Positions 1 to 6,373 of a DNA stretch of 13,317 nt are shown piece after piece (the first letter of the stretch is position 1; the number at the start of each line of letters is the position of its first letter). The stretch covers positions 1 through 13,317 of the forward strand of contig LUZL01000024.1 in NCBI GenBank assembly GCA_001603615.1. The letters are read 5' to 3'. Both the position numbers and the translations under genes were made by a program. Source of the stretch: Bacteroidales bacterium Bact_20. Its GTDB lineage: Bacteria > Bacteroidota > Bacteroidia > Bacteroidales > DTU049. The notes beneath the pieces were generated by a model. The model was not told the DNA's origin and made no database searches. It saw nothing but the letters and a program-made list of their open reading frames with translations.

Positions 1-330
1 GGTGTGGTAGGTAAAAGAAAATTCGCTTTTGATATCTGGGGAGATACTGTAAATACTGCTAATCGTTTGCAAAGTACCTGCGAAAGTAATAAAATTAATA
101 TCTCGGCTTCTACTTATGAATTATTAAAAGACTTTTTCGTAGTAGAATATAGAGGCGAGATACCTATCAAATATAAAGGGCCTACCGCTATGTATTATTT
201 ATTGAGAATAAAAGAAGAATATTCTAATGATGATGAAGGATATAGACCTAATAAAGATTTTTGGGATAAATATAGTACTCTCATAGATTACTCTAATCTC
301 ATAAACTTAGATAAGTGGATTAGTAGATAA
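1..330 (+). CDS. Class III adenylate cyclase, C-terminal fragment (5' end outside window)
   Basis: The frame is open from base 1 and ends at TAA 328-330, giving the last 109 residues of a longer protein. The start of the fragment matches the second half of a class III nucleotidyl cyclase catalytic domain: GVVG, then FDIWGDTVNTANR. By alignment with mammalian cyclase C2 domains, Asp11 of the fragment is the adenine-selecting Asp, Asn18 is the transition-state Asn and Arg22 the phosphate-binding Arg, so the visible half-site is intact and points to ATP rather than GTP. The usual closing pattern of the domain follows (ISASTYELL, then RGEIPIKYKGPTAMYYLL near residues 58-75), then about 35 unassigned polar residues. 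The metal-binding aspartates and any sensor or membrane domains lie upstream of the window. AsnB begins 20 bp downstream on the same strand, so cotranscription is possible, though no functional link is evident. The GTG at base 4 is not a credible start because the domain is already half complete there. Confidence 0.88.
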   Translation, partial: GVVGKRKFAFDIWGDTVNTANRLQSTCESNKINISASTYELLKDFFVVEYRGEIPIKYKGPTAMYYLLRIKEEYSNDDEGYRPNKDFWDKYSTLIDYSNLINLDKWISR

Positions 331-350
331 TATTTAAAAAAAACATTCTT

Positions 351-2186
351 ATGTGTGGTATAGCTGGTATCTATTGCCCTAATGCAAATGATGACTTTTT
401 GCAAAAAATTTATCCTTTTACTCATAGCTTAGCTCATAGAGGCAGAGATGCTAATAATTTTTTTATAAGTACACATATTGCACTGGGACATCAGAGATTA
501 TCAATAATAGATTTATCCAATAATGCAGACCAGCCAATGACCTCAATAGATGGTAGATTTACTATTGCTTATAATGGAGAATTATTCAATTATGATGATA
601 TCAAATATTATTTCTCTCATAAATATCCTGAACAATTTAAACAATTGAAGTCTTATTCTGATACAGCCATGATATTAGAACTCTACTCCATTGAAGGCGA
701 AGCTATTTTTGATAGATTAGATGGTATGTTTAGTATAGCTATATGGGACCAAGTAGATAAATCATTGATATTAGCAAGGGATCCTATTGGCATTAAACCA
801 TTATATATATCGCAATTTGATAATTATTTCTGTTTTGCTTCTGAATTAAAAGCTTTTTATGAAATCTTGCCTACTACATCAGCTGATCATTTAGCAATAG
901 CATATTATCTGCATTTGGGCTATATACCACATCCTTATACTATTCTCTCTCAGGTAAAAAAATTCCCTGCAGGACATTTTGCTAAGGTTAAAAATGATAA
1001 AATTGAACTATATAAATTTCATAATTTCAATGTATCAAATAATCAAAATATTACATATTCACAAGCAAGAGAGCAGGTGAAAATAGCTTTAGAAAAAGCT
1101 GTAAAAGGAGCTCTTGTAAGTGATGTGAATATGGGGATACTATTGTCTGGTGGAGTAGATAGTAGTTTGGTAGCTAGTATAGCATCTAAATATCAGACAA
1201 ACCCGATTACTGCATTCACCATAGAACAAAAAGATAAAAATTTCAATGAAGGTGATTATGCCAGTAAAATAGCCGATTTCTTAGGTATAAATTATAAACC
1301 TCTAATGGTGGATTACGAATTTTTAATAAGCAACTTAGAAAATGTTTTAATGAAGATGGATGAACCTTTAGCAGATTCTAGCTTTTTAGTTACTCATGCT
1401 ATATCTGCTTTTGCAAGTAATGATGTGAAAGTGGCTCTGTCTGGAGATGGTGGAGATGAATTATTCCTAGGTTATGGTATGTATAGATGGGCTAAAAGGT
1501 TGACAAATCCAGTAATTAATAGTTTGAAACCATTAGCTAATGTAATATGCAAAAATATTCCTTCTCATAGATTTAATCGTTGGGGACAATTCTTTGCAAT
1601 CAAAGATAATTTGCATTCTAATATTTATTCGGTTGAAAATAATTTTTTCACTAGTTGGCAAATTAATGATCTATTAAACAATGAATATAGGTTAGAATTT
1701 CAGATTATTGATGCAGACGATGCTATCCTAAGGCAAGAATGGTTTGATTTTAACTATTATTTACCTGATGATTTATTGGTAAAAGTAGATAGAGCTAGCA
1801 TGGCAAATACATTAGAGATACGTCCTCCTTTATTAAGTACTGAGCTGGCAGATCTAGCTTGGTCTATACCTATAAAATATAAAATGCATGGCAATAAATT
1901 AAAAATAATGCTAAAAGACATTTTATCAGATTATTTGCCGCCAGAGCTATATGATAGACCTAAAAAAGGATTCTCAATTCCAATAGCAAATTTGTGCAGA
2001 AATGAATTAAAATCTAGTATTCATACTACACTGGGAAATCCTCAAAGTTCTATATTTAATTTTATAAATTATAATTTTGTAAATAGTTTAATGATTAATT
2101 TTTTTGAAGAAAATGTTGCTTATTTAGCAGGGAGAATATGGAATTTATATGTATTAAATTATTATTTAGAATCTCATAAATTATGA
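351..2186 (+). CDS. asnB: Asparagine synthase (glutamine-hydrolysing), AsnB family
   Basis: Catalyses ATP-dependent amidation of aspartate, or of a related carboxylate, with ammonia from glutamine; cytoplasmic. The 611 residues match full-length AsnB-type enzymes. Residues 2 to about 200 are a class II glutamine amidotransferase domain: MCGIAGIY places the nucleophile Cys2 right after the initiator Met, which fixes the start, followed by LGHQRLSIIDLS, YNGELFNYDD and ARDPIGIKPLYIS. From about residue 235 comes the synthetase domain, with PP-loop SGGVDSS at 266-272 and LSGDGGDELFLGY from 363. The RPPLL and PKKGFSIPI motifs near the C-terminus are also present. No key residue appears lost. The stop codon overlaps the start of a GT4 glycosyltransferase by 4 nt, implying translational coupling. 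AsnB homologues are common in exopolysaccharide and O-antigen loci, so this copy may amidate a sugar acid or supply asparagine; the sequence cannot separate these. Confidence 0.93.
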   Translation: MCGIAGIYCPNANDDFLQKIYPFTHSLAHRGRDANNFFISTHIALGHQRLSIIDLSNNADQPMTSIDGRFTIAYNGELFNYDDIKYYFSHKYPEQFKQLKSYSDTAMILELYSIEGEAIFDRLDGMFSIAIWDQVDKSLILARDPIGIKPLYISQFDNYFCFASELKAFYEILPTTSADHLAIAYYLHLGYIPHPYTILSQVKKFPAGHFAKVKNDKIELYKFHNFNVSNNQNITYSQAREQVKIALEKAVKGALVSDVNMGILLSGGVDSSLVASIASKYQTNPITAFTIEQKDKNFNEGDYASKIADFLGINYKPLMVDYEFLISNLENVLMKMDEPLADSSFLVTHAISAFASNDVKVALSGDGGDELFLGYGMYRWAKRLTNPVINSLKPLANVICKNIPSHRFNRWGQFFAIKDNLHSNIYSVENNFFTSWQINDLLNNEYRLEFQIIDADDAILRQEWFDFNYYLPDDLLVKVDRASMANTLEIRPPLLSTELADLAWSIPIKYKMHGNKLKIMLKDILSDYLPPELYDRPKKGFSIPIANLCRNELKSSIHTTLGNPQSSIFNFINYNFVNSLMINFFEENVAYLAGRIWNLYVLNYYLESHKL

Positions 2187-3382
2187 CCTATAATAGTAAA
2201 ACAATTTTATATGTTACCTATGATGGATTGACTGATCCAGTGTCTCAGTCTCAGGTATTACCTTATCTAGAAAATTTATCACAAAGTGGCATTAAATATC
2301 ACATTTTGAGTTTTGAGAAAAAAGAAAAATTGGCTGCAAATGAGGATAAAATATGGGAAAAAATTGAAACCAATAACTGGATTTGGTACCCAGAGACTTA
2401 TACTAAATATCCTGCTGTTTTATCTACTATTTATGATATAGACAAAGGGAAAGAGAAAATTAAAAAAATTCTAAAGTATAACCCAGATATTTCAGCTTTA
2501 CACGTACGTAGTTATATCTCAATGATGATGGCTTTTCCCATTGCTAAAAGATTTAATATCCCTATAATTTTTGATATGAGAGGTTTCTGGGCAGATGAAC
2601 GTGTGGATGGACACATATGGTCTCTTAATAATCCTATTTATAGAGCTGTATATAAGTATTTTAAGAAAAAAGAAAAATTGTGGATTACAAATTCAGATAT
2701 TATAGTCGTTTTAACAGATGTAGCAAAAAATTATTTAATCAATAACTTTAAAGTAGATCCTAATAATGTATATGTAATACCTTGCGCAGCAGATTTTAAT
2801 CTTTTTGATCCAAGTAGAATAAAGCTAAATCAAGAAATAGATAGTAATAACTTATTATACTTCGGCTCTGCCGAAAATTGGTATCTCTTTGATGAAATGT
2901 TCGCCTTCTATGATGTATATAGAAATTTCTTTCCACGATCTAAATTTACACTAATCCTTCATAGTAAAAACAATGCAATATTAGAAAAACTAAATAAATA
3001 TGGATGGCAAGATGAAGTAACTATCATCTATAATATACCTAGAGAAGCTATGCCAGAGTATATTAATATGGCTACTCACATAGTATTTTTTTTAAAAAAC
3101 AGTTTTACTAGAATAGCCACTTCGCCAATTAAATTTGCTGAAACACTTGCTATGGGCAAACCTGTAATAACAAATAAAGGAATCGGCGATTTAGATGTCG
3201 TAGAAATGGATAACTGCGGCATTGTAATTGATGATTTTAACATAGAACAATATAATTATGCTTGTCAGCGACTCAAAAATGCTACTTTTGATTCTCAAGA
3301 GATAAGAAATAAAGCATTGCAAAAATATGATTTAGAGTTACTTTGTGAGAAGTATAAAGAAATATATGATAAATTTCATTAA
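2183..3382 (+). CDS. GT4-family glycosyltransferase (exopolysaccharide type)
   Basis: A 399-residue GT-B fold glycosyltransferase, probably a retaining GT4 enzyme that adds a sugar from a nucleotide-sugar donor to a lipid-linked surface glycan at the cytoplasmic membrane face. The N-terminus carries YVTYDGLTDPVSQSQVLPYL (residues 10-29), close to the 'YxSYDGxTDPLGQSQVxPYL' opening recognised in polysaccharide-locus GT4 enzymes, followed by LSFEK at 42-46. FDMRGFWADERVDG at 130-143 is another hallmark of that group. The C-terminal donor-binding half has SPIKFAETLAMGKPVI at 314-329, matching the GT4 region around the second conserved Glu (Glu320). There is no signal peptide or clear membrane helix. 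Its ATG lies within the asnB stop (ATGA), so it probably relies on terminating asnB ribosomes. Donor and acceptor cannot be read from the sequence. A 73-bp gap separates it from the next gene. Confidence 0.87.
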   Translation: MTYNSKTILYVTYDGLTDPVSQSQVLPYLENLSQSGIKYHILSFEKKEKLAANEDKIWEKIETNNWIWYPETYTKYPAVLSTIYDIDKGKEKIKKILKYNPDISALHVRSYISMMMAFPIAKRFNIPIIFDMRGFWADERVDGHIWSLNNPIYRAVYKYFKKKEKLWITNSDIIVVLTDVAKNYLINNFKVDPNNVYVIPCAADFNLFDPSRIKLNQEIDSNNLLYFGSAENWYLFDEMFAFYDVYRNFFPRSKFTLILHSKNNAILEKLNKYGWQDEVTIIYNIPREAMPEYINMATHIVFFLKNSFTRIATSPIKFAETLAMGKPVITNKGIGDLDVVEMDNCGIVIDDFNIEQYNYACQRLKNATFDSQEIRNKALQKYDLELLCEKYKEIYDKFH

Positions 3383-3406
3383 AACTATTAAAAATCATAA
3401 ATATTT

Positions 3407-3439
3407 TTTGACTTTATCCAAAAAAAATTAGCAATTTTG
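3407..3439 (+). promoter_or_regulatory. Candidate Bacteroidota-type promoter for the T9SS cargo gene
   Basis: TTTG at 3407-3410 and CAATTTTG at 3432-3439 are separated by 21 bp, resembling the Bacteroidota pattern of a TTTG -33 element and TAnnTTTG -7 element (C replaces the first T). The -7-like box ends 16 bp before the ATG at 3456. This lies in the 73-bp gap after the glycosyltransferase, where a new transcription unit is plausible. In DNA this AT-rich, chance matches are common. Confidence 0.3.
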
Positions 3440-3455
3440 TAAAAAATATTTAGTT

Positions 3456-4166
3456 ATGAAAAAATATTATTTATTTTTTATATTATTATCATCATCATTA
3501 TTTGTTTTCTCACAAAATTCGCTGAGACTATATTATAACGATATTTTACTAGCAAATGATGATAGTATGTATTTTTTTATGGATAGTAGTCAATACACAG
3601 CTCAATATGTACAGTTAGCTGTAGAGAATATAAGTAATAAAAATATAAATGTTAAGGTAAAGAAAACTGAGATAAGTGTGGTTCCTGGTACAGAAAATAG
3701 TTTTTGCTGGGTAATGTGCTATGATGCATCTGTATTAGTCTCTACCCAATATATTACTATACCAGCTCATTCTATTAATAATACTGATTTTTACGGAGAA
3801 TATTATCCTAAAGGTCATTTAGGAACTTCTATTATTAGATATACTTTCTTTGATATGAATAATCCTAGTGATAGTGCTAGCATGATAGCTGTATATGTAG
3901 CTACACCTGTAGGCATACAAGAGATGCCAACTTATGATTTAATCTATTTATTCCCAAATCCTACTAATGGCATTGTTAATTTAAATATTGATGATGTTGA
4001 TAACCTAACAATAGAAATTTTTAATTCTTTTGGAGCAAAAGTTTTTGAAGAACAAATACAAAGTAACAAAATTGATTTATCAATACTATCAGAAGGTATA
4101 TATTTCTACAGATTAAAAGCTGGTAATCAGCTAAAAGCTAGCAATATAATAGTCATTCAAAAATAA
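3456..4166 (+). CDS. Small secreted protein with T9SS type A C-terminal sorting domain
   Basis: A 236-residue exported protein. Residues 1-19 form a Sec signal peptide (MKKYY, hydrophobic LFFILL...LFVF, probable cleavage after Ser19 in VFS-QN). Residues 21 to about 152 are an uncharacterised, probably beta-rich region with FCWVMCYD at 83-90 (Cys84 and Cys88 four residues apart) and a later YYPKGHLGTSIIRYTFFD stretch (116-133). From about 160 to the end is a typical type A sorting domain: LFPNPTNG at 165-172, then IEIFNSFGAKVF, LSEGIYFYRL and the short basic end IIVIQK. Such domains direct outer-membrane translocation by the type IX system and removal of the domain, often with attachment to A-LPS; this is family knowledge. 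After removal of signal and sorting domains only about 130-140 residues remain. I do not recognise the core family by name; similar short CWxxC-type cargo domains seem to occur in other Bacteroidota. The preceding gene ends 73 bp upstream and the next gene converges 4 bp downstream. Confidence 0.85.
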   Translation: MKKYYLFFILLSSSLFVFSQNSLRLYYNDILLANDDSMYFFMDSSQYTAQYVQLAVENISNKNINVKVKKTEISVVPGTENSFCWVMCYDASVLVSTQYITIPAHSINNTDFYGEYYPKGHLGTSIIRYTFFDMNNPSDSASMIAVYVATPVGIQEMPTYDLIYLFPNPTNGIVNLNIDDVDNLTIEIFNSFGAKVFEEQIQSNKIDLSILSEGIYFYRLKAGNQLKASNIIVIQK

Positions 4167-4170
4167 AAAA

Positions 4171-5790
4171 TTAATAGATAGGTTCCCAATCGCCATAAGC
4201 TTCAGTAACTATAAATGTTTGTGGTTCAGTAGTGAAGTGTGTATTGCCATTATAATTCCAATCTAAATATTCAGAATTGCCACCACCAGTAGTAGTAATC
4301 AAAAATCTACGTCCAGTAAACCCAAAATAACGAGCTTTATCTGCTGGCAAGGCTTCATCACCACCTGATGGATCTACTGGTATCCATCCATAATTTGGTA
4401 AATATATTTCTACCCATCTATGAAAAACCTCATCCATAGATGCAGCTTCACCTCTTTCTACCACTGATCCCACATATCTCGCAGGTACTCCAGCAGCTCT
4501 ACACATGGAAATAAATACAAAAGTGTATTCAGAGCAAGACCCATTACCTCTCTCTAGCACTGTAGGAGCTGTATTCCAGCCGCCTGTTCGTTCATAATAT
4601 AATTTGTCATGTAAATAATAATAAATATTTTTTACAATTTTATACACATTAGTTTCATTGCCCACGGCTTCTTTTAAAGCATTTTGAATAATTGGATTAC
4701 TCATATCATATTTCTCATCATCTACCAAATACATTTTTTTGAGCTCTTTTGGAATTTCATTGAGATTACCTACCTTGTCAGGATATATGAAGTAGCGAGT
4801 ATCATACATTTTTGCAGTTACATACATTTCTACTTGTTTTTTTTCTCCTGCATTTACATTATCAAAGTGGAAATGAGCTACTTTTTGTCCCCATTTATCA
4901 GTTAAAACATCTGTTGGCTTAATAGAAAATTCTATTTCACCTATTATTTCTTGATTATCCATAGATTGGGGTATAGCGAAATAAATATCTACAGTATTTG
5001 CCTTACCTGGTCCGAAATTCATAACACATTGAGTGAAGGTTAGCTTAGCTGTTCTTGATTTCATTCTAATAAATTTATCATCATCAACCTTATTCATTTT
5101 ATAAATAGTGTCTGATTGGCTATCTACTAACCATAAATATTTACCATCATAAGCCATACCTCTAGGATATTCATTTGGTGATGATGATAAAATGATAACG
5201 TTTCCATCTTTTAGAGATACTTGATAGAATTCGTTCCTATAGTGATTAGCTACCCATAAATTTTCACCGTCATAGGTTAAGCCAGTACAGCCAGGTGCTG
5301 GAGCAGTATATTCTACTATAGATGTACCGTCAAAAGGATTAAACTTTATGAGTTTATTTGTAGAAGCATCTATCACCCACATATACATACCATCATATGC
5401 TATATCCTGAGGATTAGAAAAAGGTAAAGAAGTACTATGCAATATATTACCATTTAGGGTATCTATCATATACAAATGACCAGAAAAAAATTCATCACCT
5501 TGAGGTATACCACCTCTCTCATCTACAGCCCATAGATACTTACCATCCCAGGCTAAACCTGTAATCCAATAAGCTGGAGCTGGCAATTTCTTTAAAATAT
5601 TACCATTTGTAGGATCAATTTTATATAACGAATCTGTACCTCTATCAGCTAACCATAAATATTTACCATCATATGTCAAACCAGTACTATGTTTGCTTGG
5701 AGCTTTGAATTTATTTATTACCTCTCCTGGATAAGCAAATAATGTAATTACAGACAGTACATACATTAAAAATAATACTAATTTTTTCAT
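4171..5790 (-). CDS. Exported beta-propeller repeat protein with C-terminal transglutaminase-like domain
   Basis: A 539-residue exported protein. Residues 1-19 are a Sec signal peptide (probable cleavage after LFA, before YPGE). Residues 35-246 hold five repeats of about 40 residues with the core GLTYDGKYLWLxD...LYKIDPxNGNIL, resembling NHL/YncE-like propeller blades. Residues about 247-345 are a beta-rich linker of the sort that precedes transglutaminase-core domains. Residues about 375-475 are a transglutaminase-like (papain-fold) domain with an apparently intact triad: Cys419 in GNGSCSEYTFVF, His457 in FHRWVEIYLP and Asp473 in WIPVDPSGG. The triad suggests a protease, amidase or cross-linking enzyme acting in the periplasm or outside; the substrate is unknown. 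There is no T9SS sorting domain, and the protein ends soon after the catalytic domain (YGDWEPIY), so periplasmic or lipid-independent outer location is likelier. It runs tail to tail with the T9SS cargo gene and lies 164 bp downstream of folB on the same strand, probably with its own promoter. Confidence 0.85.
   Translation of the reverse strand: MKKLVLFLMYVLSVITLFAYPGEVINKFKAPSKHSTGLTYDGKYLWLADRGTDSLYKIDPTNGNILKKLPAPAYWITGLAWDGKYLWAVDERGGIPQGDEFFSGHLYMIDTLNGNILHSTSLPFSNPQDIAYDGMYMWVIDASTNKLIKFNPFDGTSIVEYTAPAPGCTGLTYDGENLWVANHYRNEFYQVSLKDGNVIILSSSPNEYPRGMAYDGKYLWLVDSQSDTIYKMNKVDDDKFIRMKSRTAKLTFTQCVMNFGPGKANTVDIYFAIPQSMDNQEIIGEIEFSIKPTDVLTDKWGQKVAHFHFDNVNAGEKKQVEMYVTAKMYDTRYFIYPDKVGNLNEIPKELKKMYLVDDEKYDMSNPIIQNALKEAVGNETNVYKIVKNIYYYLHDKLYYERTGGWNTAPTVLERGNGSCSEYTFVFISMCRAAGVPARYVGSVVERGEAASMDEVFHRWVEIYLPNYGWIPVDPSGGDEALPADKARYFGFTGRRFLITTTGGGNSEYLDWNYNGNTHFTTEPQTFIVTEAYGDWEPIY
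5053..5688 (-). repeat. Five tandem propeller-blade repeats inside the transglutaminase-like protein
   Basis: Encodes residues 35-246. Repeat starts are near residues 35, 76, 127, 168 and 209, each with a G-(L/M/I)-x-Y/W-DG-x-Y-L/M-W core followed by a (L/F)Y-K/M/Q hydrophobic strand. Spacing is about 41 residues, except between repeats 2 and 3 (51), where an extra loop (GGIPQGDEFFSG) sits. At DNA level the clearest shared word on the plus strand is CCATAAATATTTACCATCAT, near 5133 and 5652, suggesting fairly recent duplication of the first and last blades or gene conversion between them. Confidence 0.75.
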
Positions 5791-5800
5791 AATTTTTTTT

Positions 5801-5808
5801 CAAATATA
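5801..5808 (-). promoter_or_regulatory. Candidate -7 box for the transglutaminase-like gene
   Basis: The minus strand reads TATATTTG, a full match to the Bacteroidota TAnnTTTG -7 element, 10 nt before the ATG at 5790. No TTTG element is visible at the expected -33 distance, and the very short implied leader is a weakness. Confidence 0.3.
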
Positions 5809-5911
5809 AAAAAATTTTTTATTAATTTGATAATCTGTTAAATACATTTTTTAATATTTTAATTTTTTTACTTTAAAAGCAATTTTCTATGTAGTTACTT
5901 TTGTTTCACTA

Positions 5912-5933
5912 CTATTATCTATGCTGATAATGG
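5912..5933. other. Small hairpin between folB and the transglutaminase-like gene
   Basis: CTATTATC (5912-5919) pairs with GATAATGG (5926-5933) around a 6-nt loop, with one G-T wobble. It lies just beyond the folB stop on the minus strand. Neither side has a T-run, so it is not a standard intrinsic terminator; RNA end processing or chance are alternatives. The rest of the 164-bp gap is AT-rich and otherwise featureless. Confidence 0.2.
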
Positions 5934-5954
5934 ATAAATAGTCTAAATTAAATT

Positions 5955-6338
5955 TTAATGATATAAAGTTTCCCATTCACTTTGTGTCATATACACATAA
6001 AATGATGCACTTTGTATATCAGCTTTAATAGGAGGATTTAATTTATTTATTTCTAATTCTATACTTTCTATTTGTGGAAAAGTGAGCCATAGCTCATCTA
6101 ATATTTTATATGCTGCCCTCTCTATTAAATTATATTTCCCTTTCATCACATTGGCAATGATATGATAAATATTTTGATAATTTATAGTATCTTTGATATC
6201 ATCAGTTATCATAGGTCTAGATAAATTATAAGTTATATTAATATTGATAGAAAATAACTGCCCAATTAGTTTTTCTTCATCGAAGCAACCAATATAGGAG
6301 TGGAATTTAATATTTTTTAAACATATTTTAGTTAACAT
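5955..6338 (-). CDS. folB: Dihydroneopterin aldolase
   Basis: Converts 7,8-dihydroneopterin to 6-hydroxymethyl-dihydropterin plus glycolaldehyde in folate synthesis; a cytoplasmic oligomeric enzyme. The 127 residues fit the family length (about 120). The pattern is complete: KNIKFHSYIGCFDEEKLIGQ at 8-27 with Glu22, DTINYQNIY with Tyr54, YNLIERAAYKI with pterin-anchoring Glu73, and EINKLNPPI with Lys99. These match the conserved Glu22, Tyr54, Glu74 and Lys100 of characterised enzymes. Cys18 replaces the usual hydrophobic residue in the HG(V) position, and Ser14-Tyr15 stand where many members have a small/aromatic-His pair, so the local N-terminal loop is slightly atypical. The gene is divergent from glnS with 35 bp between start codons. 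No other folate gene lies in the window. Confidence 0.9.
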   Translation of the reverse strand: MLTKICLKNIKFHSYIGCFDEEKLIGQLFSININITYNLSRPMITDDIKDTINYQNIYHIIANVMKGKYNLIERAAYKILDELWLTFPQIESIELEINKLNPPIKADIQSASFYVYMTQSEWETLYH

Positions 6339-6346
6339 TTTTCTTA

Positions 6347-6354
6347 TAAATTTG
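6347..6354 (+). promoter_or_regulatory. Candidate -7 box for glnS
   Basis: TAAATTTG matches TAnnTTTG exactly and ends 19 nt before the GTG start at 6374, in the 35-bp divergent gap with folB. The same box-to-start distance is seen for terC. No convincing TTTG -33 element is visible. The downstream leader is almost pure A with no Shine-Dalgarno sequence, normal for Bacteroidota. Confidence 0.4.
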
Positions 6355-6373
6355 CAAAAAAATAATTAAAAAA

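Noticed and set aside
4..330. Short free-standing cyclase gene starting at the GTG at base 4
   Set aside because: The frame is open through base 1 and the domain begins mid-fold (GVVG), so it is the end of a longer gene cut by the window edge.
4684..4905. Open frame on the plus strand opposite the transglutaminase-like gene
   Set aside because: Lies wholly antisense to a well-supported domain protein; the product is a low-complexity hydrophobic/aromatic string with no family resemblance.
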